A stretch of DNA of 5,965 bases from Synechococcales cyanobacterium PMM_0036 (GTDB taxonomy: Bacteria > Cyanobacteriota > Cyanobacteriia > Elainellales > Elainellaceae). The notes under the pieces are model-generated. The model was not told where the DNA came from, did no database searches, and saw only the letters and a program-made list of their open reading frames with translations. Below are positions 1 to 5,847 of the stretch, in pieces. How positions within the stretch are numbered: the stretch's first letter is position 1; each line of letters starts with the position of its first letter. The DNA is taken from contig CASBQM010000108.1 of assembly GCA_949127645.1 (NCBI GenBank), positions 1-5,965 of the forward strand. Reading direction: 5' to 3'. The translations under genes and the position numbers were made by a program.

Positions 1-1312
1 CGACCGCAATCCAGTCGCCGATCGCATATTGGTCTTCGCAGAGAATCAGGAAGCCGTTCACCAGATCCTTAATCAAACCCTGTGCCGCCAGGGAAATCGC
101 TAATGCCGCCACCGCCCCAAAGGTTAGTACAGAGCTAGTGGGAACGCCCAGAACGCTTAGCCCCCAGCCCACGCCCACCGCGTAAACCAGAAAAGTTTTC
201 AGCCCTTTAACGGAACGAACGATCGTCGAGATCCGCAAATCCCGCCGCCGATTGTCCTCGAACAAAAAGAACTCGCTGTTTTCCCAAGCTTGCGAAAAGC
301 GAGTGATCAGCAAATCTCCTAGGCGATTCGCTAACCCCATGCCAAACCAGATAATCACTAGGGCGATCGGTTTTGACCAAATGGCTTGAGCAAATCCCTC
401 GGTACCGGGGAAAAGATAGAGAATCCACACCAGTCCGCCCAGCCAAATAGAAACCTGTGCCCAAAACAGCAGCCAGGTAATGAACGAAAGAATTCCCAGC
501 CGTCGCTCTAGAGTGAATTGCTGTTGTAATGTCACAAAGAAATGCAGACGAGAGGCTTCGCTATCTGAGGTCTTGGAGTCAGCGATCGCGGTCGTCATCC
601 AGTCCGTCTGCTTGTTTTTCTGCCGTTCTCGGAGCGTCTTATTGCGCAGTTTCAGCAAATTTTGCAGCAGCACTAGCAGTAGGCTTATTCCCACAACGCT
701 TGCCCCAATCTGGAAAGCGCGGTTCCCCTGACGTACCAGAGCCGAGGGCAAACGTCGTTTCAAAGCCTGGGCTAACTCAGTCTCAAGCTGCGATCGCCAG
801 CGCTGTGCTAGGTCAGGAATGCTGAGGCGATAATACTGAGCATCGGCATCCGTCAGGGTTAATAAGGCTTGTGGCTGCGATCGATAGGCATCGGTTGCTA
901 GCAAAATCGTTTGACTGTTTAAGGTTGCCACCTGCACCTGCAAGCTCTCAGGATCAAATAGCGTGGTGTAAGACCGCGCATCGCTGGCATCCCAGGTTTG
1001 ATCTTCAGCGATAATCCGTTGCAGGTTGGCTTCAATCTGTTCAGCACGCACCTCAACTAGAGTCTGACCTTTGGGTGCATTCCGATTCAGCACGACGGGA
1101 GCCGCCACCCGAAACAAGATCTTGTTCTCAAAGTTCACTGGAGCCGTTTCGATCGCCCCACTTCGCTCGACACCGGGCGGCAGTTTTGGTGCGCTGGGCT
1201 GTATCGCGGGTAGTGAGAGTTGACCCATTTGCCCGAAGACGGGTGAAGTAGCTATCAGGAATACCACTACGCCAAGGATAAGCCAGCGCAAAAACCGTCG
1301 AAAATTTTGCAT
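1..1312 (-). CDS. MscS-family mechanosensitive ion channel, 3' end cut by window edge
   Basis: This frame is open from the ATG at 1312-1310 to the left edge: 437 complete codons and no stop. Residues 1-27 look like a signal peptide (basic MQNFRRFLRW, then a hydrophobic run, then TSPVFG before QMG). Residues 28-195 are polar and probably periplasmic. Hydrophobic segments follow at about 198-219, 273-300, 312-333 and 371-390. The decisive part is residues 389-433, with GVPTSSVLTFGAVAALAISL followed by AAQGLIKDLVNGFLIL and ending in an A-IGDWI motif. This matches the pore-lining TM3 and the entry to the beta domain of E. coli MscS (GVQTASV..., LALQGSLSNLAAG, RAGEYV). The rest of the beta domain and the C-terminal domain lie outside the window. 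Members of this family open under membrane tension to release solutes during hypo-osmotic shock. The start is firm: upstream in frame there is only a TGA and no other start, and the signal peptide follows at once. No good Shine-Dalgarno is visible. The long N-terminal extension makes it larger than minimal MscS. Confidence 0.9.
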   Translation of the reverse strand, partial: MQNFRRFLRWLILGVVVFLIATSPVFGQMGQLSLPAIQPSAPKLPPGVERSGAIETAPVNFENKILFRVAAPVVLNRNAPKGQTLVEVRAEQIEANLQRIIAEDQTWDASDARSYTTLFDPESLQVQVATLNSQTILLATDAYRSQPQALLTLTDADAQYYRLSIPDLAQRWRSQLETELAQALKRRLPSALVRQGNRAFQIGASVVGISLLLVLLQNLLKLRNKTLRERQKNKQTDWMTTAIADSKTSDSEASRLHFFVTLQQQFTLERRLGILSFITWLLFWAQVSIWLGGLVWILYLFPGTEGFAQAIWSKPIALVIIWFGMGLANRLGDLLITRFSQAWENSEFFLFEDNRRRDLRISTIVRSVKGLKTFLVYAVGVGWGLSVLGVPTSSVLTFGAVAALAISLAAQGLIKDLVNGFLILCEDQYAIGDWIAV

Positions 1313-1342
1313 CGATCGCGCTGAGATAGGTCGAACCTGAGA

Positions 1343-1361
1343 GAGCCAAAGCTACTGGCTC
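1343..1361 (-). other. Small GC-rich hairpin in the MscS leader
   Basis: Six-base perfect arms, GAGCCA (1343-1348) and TGGCTC (1356-1361), enclose a 7-nt loop about 30 nt upstream of the channel ATG. There is no T-run on either side, so it is not a standard terminator. It could shape the 5' untranslated region or be chance. The rest of the 1313-1494 gap shows no convincing promoter boxes; the only -10-like word on the minus strand is TAGTAT (1364-1369), with no matching -35. Confidence 0.25.
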
Positions 1362-1417
1362 AAATACTATCTTGTTGTAGCCGTTTCCTCTTCGTCCCTG
1401 AGGCGACTGTTTGGATG

Positions 1418-1425
1418 GCGATCGC
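1418..1425. repeat. HIP1 palindrome GCGATCGC (intergenic copy)
   Basis: This is a perfect 8-bp HIP1 element between the DUF512 gene and the channel gene. Other perfect copies lie inside genes at 582-589, 790-797 and 5202-5209, and in the right-hand intergenic region at 5501-5508. Five in about 6 kb is far above the chance expectation of well under one, and this over-representation is a known signature of many cyanobacterial genomes. Confidence 0.9.
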
Positions 1426-1494
1426 TTCAACTAGAATCTTCTGGCATGAACTGCGGATGTTATGGGGATTCAATATTTGCTCTTCGATCGTGAG

Positions 1495-2826
1495 TTACCC
1501 CACGCAAGCCTCCATAAGCTCCTCAATACTGCCCACCCGCCGGATGGGAATATCTCCAAGCTGGGCTGAGACCGCCGCGATCGTCATGTCGTCTAGAAAG
1601 CGATCGTCGTCATGTTTTAGCATCAGCGAGGGCAGAAGAATGCCGTCGCCCAAGTCCTGACCTTTCAGCACCCGCACCAAGTCTTGTCCGGTGAGCAACC
1701 CCGTCACCGTGATTTCCTGTCCCCAGTATTCGCTGTTGAGGGCGACTTTGTTGACCTGTAATCCTTTCACCTGGTTGAGGCGATCGGCGATCGGCTGAAA
1801 GGCTTGCTCGACGGCATTGCCTAGCACCCAGGTAAATTTGCGCGATGGCAAGATTTCATTGGGCAGGCGCTTGGCGGCTTTGTGAAACTGCTTGATGAAT
1901 TGTCGAATCGAGCCAACCCCATTGCCCAACTGCGGGTAGTCTTCATAGTGCGATTCTGGGGGCAAATCCTGCCGCCCGATTAAAAACCATTCATCTGCCA
2001 GCCAAGCAAAGGTGCTGCCCAGGTCTTGCTGAAACTGAGTTTGGAGCTTTTGGACAAGAGCGATCGTCTCTTGAGCTTTGGCGGTGGTGACTGGAATCAA
2101 CTCGTCTTCCGTCGGACGAAAGCGCGTTAGCCCTACTGGCACCACCGCCACCGAAATCACGGCTGGAATTTCGCCCTGGTGAAACTTCGCCAAATCTCGC
2201 AGCGTTTGCTCCAGATGCTCATCATCATTGATGCCAGGACAGACCACGACCTGAGCATGAATCTGCAAATCGTGATCTTGAAACCACTGCAACTGATCAA
2301 GCAGCATTCCCGCACGGGAATTTTTGAGCAACCGAGATCGAACTTCAGATTCGGTGGCGTGAACCGAGACATAGAGGGGTGAGAGGCGCATTTGGGCAAT
2401 CCGATCCCACTCGCGCTGGGTCAGGTTGGTTAGCGTTAAATAGCTGCCGTAGAGAAAGCTAAGGCGATAGTCGTCGTCTTTGAGGTAGAGGGTTTGCCGC
2501 ATTCCGGGCGGCTGCTGATCGATGAAACAAAAGGGACAGCGATTGTTGCACTGAATCAGGCTATCGAACAATGCCGACTCAAATTCCAGCCCTAAATCTT
2601 CGTCATAATCTTTTTCAATCTCGACCTGATGAGACTTGCCGCTGGTGTCTAAAACCTCTAGCTCCAGCACTTCATCGGCGCAAAAAAACTGATAGTCGAT
2701 CAGGTCGCGGGGAGCCTGTCCGTTAATAGAGACAAGACGATCGCCCACTTCAAAGCCAATCTCAGCCGCGATCGAGTCGGGCAAAATGCGGGTAATCACA
2801 GCAGGTCGAATAGCGGAAGCACTCAT
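1495..2826 (-). CDS. DUF512 / TIGR03279-type PDZ and Fe-S (radical-SAM-like) protein
   Basis: The 443-residue protein is full length for the family. Residues about 7-70 form a PDZ-like domain, with AAEIGFEVGDRLVSINGQ resembling the carboxylate-loop and GD-x-hh-x-hNG core of PDZ domains. A cysteine cluster follows, CNNRCPFC (C93, C97, C100), spaced CX3CX2C as in radical SAM enzymes that bind a 4Fe-4S cluster. Then come FIDQQPPGMR and the stretch DDDYRLSFLYGSYLTLTNL, typical of this family. The C-terminal DUF512 domain covers about residues 200-430, with LADEWFLIG and a YPQLGNGVGS block. From family knowledge these proteins occur across cyanobacteria and in some Firmicutes and are annotated as putative Fe-S oxidoreductases; no reaction is established. 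No signal peptide or membrane segment is seen, so it is probably cytoplasmic. The start is the first ATG, with MSASAIRPAV leading straight into the PDZ strand; no clear Shine-Dalgarno precedes it. It lies 139 bp downstream of the RTX gene, with a hairpin between. Confidence 0.93.
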   Translation of the reverse strand: MSASAIRPAVITRILPDSIAAEIGFEVGDRLVSINGQAPRDLIDYQFFCADEVLELEVLDTSGKSHQVEIEKDYDEDLGLEFESALFDSLIQCNNRCPFCFIDQQPPGMRQTLYLKDDDYRLSFLYGSYLTLTNLTQREWDRIAQMRLSPLYVSVHATESEVRSRLLKNSRAGMLLDQLQWFQDHDLQIHAQVVVCPGINDDEHLEQTLRDLAKFHQGEIPAVISVAVVPVGLTRFRPTEDELIPVTTAKAQETIALVQKLQTQFQQDLGSTFAWLADEWFLIGRQDLPPESHYEDYPQLGNGVGSIRQFIKQFHKAAKRLPNEILPSRKFTWVLGNAVEQAFQPIADRLNQVKGLQVNKVALNSEYWGQEITVTGLLTGQDLVRVLKGQDLGDGILLPSLMLKHDDDRFLDDMTIAAVSAQLGDIPIRRVGSIEELMEACVG

Positions 2827-2853
2827 GAAAGCAAGGATTGAATGAAGGAGAGA

Positions 2854-2874
2854 GGACGAACATTTTGTCCGTCC
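2854..2874 (-). terminator. Strong hairpin between RTX gene and DUF512 gene; possible terminator
   Basis: On the minus-strand transcript the arms GGACGGACA and TGTTCGTCC form nine pairs, one of them G-U, around an AAA loop. It sits 91 bp after the RTX stop and 27 bp before the DUF512 ATG. The sequence after it is pyrimidine-rich (TCTCTCCTTCATTC) rather than a clean T-run, so intrinsic termination would be weak. It may instead be a leader hairpin of the DUF512 mRNA or a 3'-end stabiliser of the RTX message. Confidence 0.4.
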
Positions 2875-2910
2875 CCCAAGGCTCTAGAAAATCCAGCGCC
2901 TTTTCTCCAT

Positions 2911-2982
2911 TCTATGAGACTAAGAAGTTCTATGAGACTAAGAAGTTCTATGAGATCAAGAAGTTCTATGAGACCAAGAAAG
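2911..2982 (-). repeat. Four tandem 18-bp copies of the RTX gene's last codons and stop
   Basis: Four head-to-tail 18-bp units, at 2911-2928, 2929-2946, 2947-2964 and 2965-2982, have the plus-strand core TCTATGAGACTAAGAAGT. The first two are identical and the others differ at one to three bases. On the minus strand, in the reading frame of the RTX gene, the copies read FLVS-stop, N-FLIS-stop, N-FLVS-stop, N-FLVS-stop, so the true 3' end of the gene is the first unit and the next three are downstream duplicates. There are no spacers, so this is not a CRISPR array. Confidence 0.9.
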
Positions 2983-5437
2983 CATTAGCCGTGACGTTAG
3001 AGACGGCGTTTAACGTGACGAGCGATTGAAATCCGCCAGTAGCGTTACCGTTAAAGTCTACTCGGACGGTGGTATTAGCGCCCACCGCCGTCAGCCTCAC
3101 GTATTTCTTAAAGCGATCGGTTGAGCCATAGCCCGCTTTAGAAAAAATGCGGCTCAGGTCAATTAGATCGATCGCGTTACGCCGAGACACCTGAAAGTCG
3201 GTAATAAGATCCACACCCTTCTGAGAAGATTTGAAGATGAACCGATCGCTGCCATCGCCGCCCGTCATCACGTCAGCACCGCCGCCGCCAATCAACCGAT
3301 CGTTGCCTAGACCACCGATGAGGCGATCGGCTTGAGTACCGCCATCCAGACGATCATTGCCCTGACCGCCATCTAGAGTATCGCTGCCACCGCCGCCATA
3401 CAGCGCATCATTGCCGCGATTGCCAAACACCACATCCAGTTTGCGGTTGCCGCCCAAGCGATCGTTCCCCAATCCGCCGCTCAGGGTATCGTTTCCACCA
3501 TTTCCCCGCAGAATATCGCTATCCTGGCGACCTCGGAGCGTGTCGTTGCCGATATTTCCGTCAATTCGGTCGTCGTTCCGCCCTCCATCTAGAGTATCGA
3601 AGCCTCTGCCGCCTTTGAGAACATCACGTCCGCGTCCGCCCTCGACCACATCTCGGTCGTTGCCGCCATCTAGAGTATCGTTGCCCAAACCGCCCAGAAG
3701 CCGATCATTGCCCCGTCCCCCTAGACCGCGATCGTTTCCTTGCTGACCGTTGAGCGTATCCCTGCCGCCGTTGCCAAACATCCGATCGTTGCCCAATCCG
3801 GCATCCAGGCGATCATTACAGCCTTTTCCTTGCAGCAGGTCGTTTCCTGCAAAGCCGATCAGCGTATCGCTGTTGCGCGTTCCCTTAATCTGGTTGGGAG
3901 TAAAATTGCCTTTAATGTTCCGCCCAGGTAGACAGCCATCATTAATGTCGCCCGGTGTTTCTGGATCAACCACTCCTGGCAGCGGAATGATGATCTCAGG
4001 AGGGACAAAATCACGAACGACCAGGTTACGAACTTCGTGAATGTTGGTAGCCGAGCCTGTGGAACCCGCAAATCCTAGTTTGAAAGCAGAAGGTAAGGCA
4101 CCATTAGTTGGCTTAATATCCAGATTGTTGATCACCACTTCGCCCTGATCGGCAAAGTCGTTATCCGAGTTTAAATCGACTCGTACGGTCAGAATGCCCG
4201 TGGGCGAAAGGTCAATGCGGGTACGGCGTTGAGCTGTATCACGGGTGGTTGCCGTAGGATTATCTACCCCAATATCTAGGCTAGAGGTGCCACCCAAAAA
4301 GGCATATTGAGACGATTCGCTGCCCCGAACGGCGATCGAGTCTCGAACGGGAGTAGTAACTCCAGCAGGAGTCGGGCGTTGCAGACTCGTGTCTTCAATC
4401 GAAGTAGAGTAGTTGCCAAACTCGTCATAGCCCACGCCCAGATAGCCGCCTACGATGCCAGGAATGCCCTGCACTAGCTTCTGGGCATAGCCTAGAGAAC
4501 CACCAAAAGCCCCCGCAGTCGAGATAGGAACAGGATTGTTGCCATCTACTAAAAAGAAGCTGATGCCATCACCGTTACTGCCGCCAAAGGGAGTGCCGCC
4601 ATAGGCATAGGAATCGAAGGTGATAGTCAGACCATTTACCTGACTAAAGGGCCGATCATAAATAGCGAAAGTCGCCTGATTATTGGCAACGCCCGTCAGG
4701 CGCAAGGCTCCGTTTCCCGGCGCGTCGATCGCAGTTCCGGCTCCAGGCAAGCCCGTTTGTGAGGGTGCGACTGTAGCTCTGGCGGTGAGGAAGGGATTTG
4801 CGGAAACCGTACCTGTTCCAATGCCAAACTGCCAGGGTTTTTCGGTGACATCAGCTTCTCGAAAGGTTTCGCTGAGCAGTATCGCCAGGACGGCGGGATA
4901 GGTTGCTAGGGTTTGCGATCGAAAAGCAAGGGGTGAGACTCTTTTGAGGTTCGCCTTGCTGCTTGCACTATTCGCCATATGCTCTAACTGCCAGTTGCCG
5001 CCCTGGGTCGAGCTTCCGGTCAATGTGGTTGAAGCTACGACATTAACTCCCGTAAGCTGGCTAATTTGCTGTACCAATGCCCGACCTGTCTCTCCTGCGG
5101 CAACCTCACAGCCGTAGAGCAAAATCTCGGCGTTGGCAGTTAGCGCCTTTGCCCAAGTGCTAATTTGCTGCGTATACTGCTTGAGCGTCTGGGCATTTAG
5201 GGCGATCGCTCCTAAACGGATCTCGCCCGATCGCCCGTGCGAGATGATATGCAAGCTGTCAAGATCAGTATGATTGGAAATAGCTTGAGTCAGTTGTTCT
5301 ATGCCGTCTTCAGCCGCATTTATGACAATAACTTCGGCTCCGGGCTGAATCCCCTGAATCAGACTTTCGTAATGGTCAACCGTTGAGTCCACAATGACTA
5401 AAGCGGGCGATTTGGAAAAGTTCATGGAGAATGTCAT
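2966..5437 (-). CDS. Secreted DUF4347, L-type-lectin-like, RTX calcium-binding protein (type I secretion substrate)
   Basis: The protein has 823 residues. Residues about 12-155 match DUF4347, with key motifs LHIISHGRSGEIRLG (H67), ILLYGCEVAAGETG (C110), TGVNVVASTTLTG and GGNWQLE. Residues about 187-478 resemble a bacterial/legume L-type lectin: GDGISFFLVDG (D290), FGGSLGY, LGVGYDEFGN (D338, N342) and FKLGFAGSTG with HEVRNL. A proline-rich linker follows (480-500). Residues about 518-731 are some two dozen glycine/aspartate nonapeptides of the GGxGxDxLx type. Residues 732-823 (FIFKSSQKGVDLITDF, IDLIDLSRIF, ending in FLVS) fit the C-terminal targeting region of type I secretion substrates. There is no N-terminal signal peptide, as expected for that route. 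The RTX repeats should fold on binding calcium outside the cell. The lectin suggests binding of glycans, but its target is unknown. ATG 5437 is used; an in-frame ATG at 5425 is an equal alternative and neither has a good Shine-Dalgarno. No ABC exporter or membrane-fusion gene is in view. Only three cysteines are present (110, 502, 540). Confidence 0.93.
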   Translation of the reverse strand: MTFSMNFSKSPALVIVDSTVDHYESLIQGIQPGAEVIVINAAEDGIEQLTQAISNHTDLDSLHIISHGRSGEIRLGAIALNAQTLKQYTQQISTWAKALTANAEILLYGCEVAAGETGRALVQQISQLTGVNVVASTTLTGSSTQGGNWQLEHMANSASSKANLKRVSPLAFRSQTLATYPAVLAILLSETFREADVTEKPWQFGIGTGTVSANPFLTARATVAPSQTGLPGAGTAIDAPGNGALRLTGVANNQATFAIYDRPFSQVNGLTITFDSYAYGGTPFGGSNGDGISFFLVDGNNPVPISTAGAFGGSLGYAQKLVQGIPGIVGGYLGVGYDEFGNYSTSIEDTSLQRPTPAGVTTPVRDSIAVRGSESSQYAFLGGTSSLDIGVDNPTATTRDTAQRRTRIDLSPTGILTVRVDLNSDNDFADQGEVVINNLDIKPTNGALPSAFKLGFAGSTGSATNIHEVRNLVVRDFVPPEIIIPLPGVVDPETPGDINDGCLPGRNIKGNFTPNQIKGTRNSDTLIGFAGNDLLQGKGCNDRLDAGLGNDRMFGNGGRDTLNGQQGNDRGLGGRGNDRLLGGLGNDTLDGGNDRDVVEGGRGRDVLKGGRGFDTLDGGRNDDRIDGNIGNDTLRGRQDSDILRGNGGNDTLSGGLGNDRLGGNRKLDVVFGNRGNDALYGGGGSDTLDGGQGNDRLDGGTQADRLIGGLGNDRLIGGGGADVMTGGDGSDRFIFKSSQKGVDLITDFQVSRRNAIDLIDLSRIFSKAGYGSTDRFKKYVRLTAVGANTTVRVDFNGNATGGFQSLVTLNAVSNVTANAFLVS
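2969..3244 (-). other. C-terminal type I secretion region of the RTX protein
   Basis: These are residues 732-823. The block runs from FIFKSS through a D-LITDF strand motif and an IDLIDLSRIF motif to a tail rich in small and hydrophobic residues (AVSNVTANAFLVS). This pattern follows RTX arrays in proteins exported uncleaved by ABC-type secretion systems. The assignment rests on layout and motif resemblance. Confidence 0.7.
3245..3886 (-). repeat. RTX nonapeptide array (27-bp period)
   Basis: Residues 518-731 consist of repeats such as GGLGNDRLI, GGQGNDRLD and GGGGSDTLD. In this fold the glycine and aspartate positions bind calcium in a parallel beta-roll. Several units are basic or degenerate (GGRGRDVLK, GNRKLDVVF, GQQGNDRGL), so the calcium sites are unlikely to be uniform. 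At DNA level the 15-mer CCATCTAGAGTATCG occurs exactly three times (3369, 3585, 3666), at spacings of 216 and 81 bp, both multiples of 27, which points to fairly recent unit duplication or gene conversion. Confidence 0.92.
4004..4879 (-). other. L-type-lectin-like domain of the RTX protein
   Basis: These are residues about 187-478. Conserved lectin landmarks appear in order: the Asp-containing GDGISFFL strand (D290, equivalent to the sugar-binding ADG aspartate of legume lectins), GGSLGY, the metal loop LGVGYDEFGN (D338 and N342 spaced as D10 and N14 in concanavalin A), and the late FKLGFAGSTG...HEVRNL segment, similar to the GF-AATG...HEI block. The Glu two residues before the metal-loop Asp is Gly here, so the transition-metal site of plant lectins is probably absent while the calcium site may remain. 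Ligand unknown. Confidence 0.72.
4973..5404 (-). other. DUF4347 domain of the RTX protein
   Basis: These are residues about 12-155. The pattern is a hydrophobic strand ending in SHG (H67), then RLG, a WAKALT-type helix, a second strand ending in YGC (C110) with EVAAG after it, and the tail TGVNVVASTTLTG...GGNWQLE. This matches the uncharacterised Pfam family DUF4347, often found at the N terminus of large secreted cyanobacterial and marine bacterial proteins. The domain has no established activity. Confidence 0.85.
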
Positions 5438-5500
5438 CTGCTAATTTCTAAAGGGTAGTTGAGGGGGCAATCAACAGGTAGGACCAGAGAGGGCAGATGA

Positions 5501-5508
5501 GCGATCGC
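5501..5508. repeat. HIP1 palindrome upstream of the RTX gene
   Basis: A perfect GCGATCGC lies in non-coding DNA 63 bp upstream of the RTX start. It is a genome-wide repeat word rather than evidence of specific regulation here. Confidence 0.85.
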
Positions 5509-5540
5509 TCTCCACCAAAACTTGTGCCCTCTACCAAAGC

Positions 5541-5606
5541 CTTGCAATGGCTGCATTTTTCAATGGCTATCTTGTTTAATAGCTGAGTATATTAGCCCAT
5601 TGCAAG
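5541..5606. repeat. 10-bp inverted repeat with 46-nt spacer
   Basis: CTTGCAATGG (5541-5550) and its exact reverse complement CCATTGCAAG (5597-5606) flank 46 nt of AT-rich sequence. The right arm overlaps the candidate -35 box of the RTX promoter. A further copy of the core CAATGGCT lies between the arms at 5561. The arms could be paired regulator sites or bases of a weak stem. Confidence 0.4.
5576..5605 (-). promoter_or_regulatory. Weak candidate promoter for the RTX gene
   Basis: Read on the minus strand, TTGCAA (5605-5600) and TATTAA (5581-5576) are separated by 18 bp. Each matches the sigma-70 consensus at four of six positions. It would give a leader of about 130 nt. This is the best pair I found but is well within chance for AT-rich DNA; TAATAT at 5589-5594 is an alternative -10 without a proper -35. 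Confidence 0.2.
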
Positions 5607-5753
5607 AGCCAAGGTAGCAAAAGTTTCTAAGGATTCCATATCATGGTCAGGTCAATCTATAACACTTGTAGCGCCAGACCCTTTTGTAGAAGCCCCAAAA
5701 GTAGAAGTCTTAAAAGTACCTTTGCAAATGCACCGCCATCAATCTGAACCCTG

Positions 5754-5774
5754 TGTATCAGTCTTTTTGATACA
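5754..5774. promoter_or_regulatory. Operator-like dyad with 7-bp arms
   Basis: TGTATCA (5754-5760) and TGATACA (5768-5774) are perfect inverted arms around a 7-nt T-rich centre. The size and symmetry fit a dimeric DNA-binding regulator site. No T-run follows on either strand, so it is not a clear terminator. It is over 300 bp from the RTX start, so which gene it would control is uncertain. Confidence 0.35.
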
Positions 5775-5800
5775 TCCACAATGCATTTTTAAACGAAAAC

Positions 5801-5847
5801 ACTCTCCCTGAAAATACGCCGTTGGAAGCATTTTCAGAGAAGAGAGT
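5801..5847 (-). terminator. Two-part hairpin with T-rich flank, possible intrinsic terminator
   Basis: An inner 8-bp stem, CTGAAAAT (5808-5815) with ATTTTCAG (5830-5837), encloses a 14-nt loop. It continues through an internal loop into an outer 6-bp stem, ACTCTC (5801-5806) with GAGAGT (5842-5847). On the minus strand the stem is followed by GTTTTCGTTT, as expected for a rho-independent terminator of a gene entering from the right. On the plus strand there is no T-run. The inner stem is AT-rich, so strength is uncertain. Confidence 0.45.

Noticed and set aside
480..825. Two plus-strand open frames opposite the channel gene
   Set aside because: The minus strand encodes a continuous MscS protein with a recognisable pore motif through this stretch; the plus frames have no family features.
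1128..1430. Minus-strand 100-codon frame overlapping the start of the channel gene
   Set aside because: It lies in another frame of the same strand, where the MscS signal peptide and periplasmic domain are clearly encoded.
2911..2982. Possible CRISPR-like array
   Set aside because: The 18-bp units abut directly without spacers and are derived from the adjacent coding sequence.
2838..3029. Plus-strand open frame encoding FYETKK-type repeats
   Set aside because: It is the complement of the 18-bp tandem repeat and the RTX gene end, has no ribosome site, and its repetitive text follows from the DNA repeat.
3411..4040. Plus-strand open frames rich in Pro, Arg and Ser opposite the RTX gene
   Set aside because: They are antisense shadows of glycine/aspartate repeat codons, lacking domains or ribosome sites.
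1186..4250. Short shared word (GCTGTATC-CGGGT) near 1190-1205 and near 4230-4250
   Set aside because: Under 20 bp with mismatches, in different genes and frames; best explained by chance.
5755..5773. NtcA-type site GTA-N8-TAC
   Set aside because: GTA and TAC of the dyad are 13 bases apart, not 8, so it does not fit the NtcA consensus.
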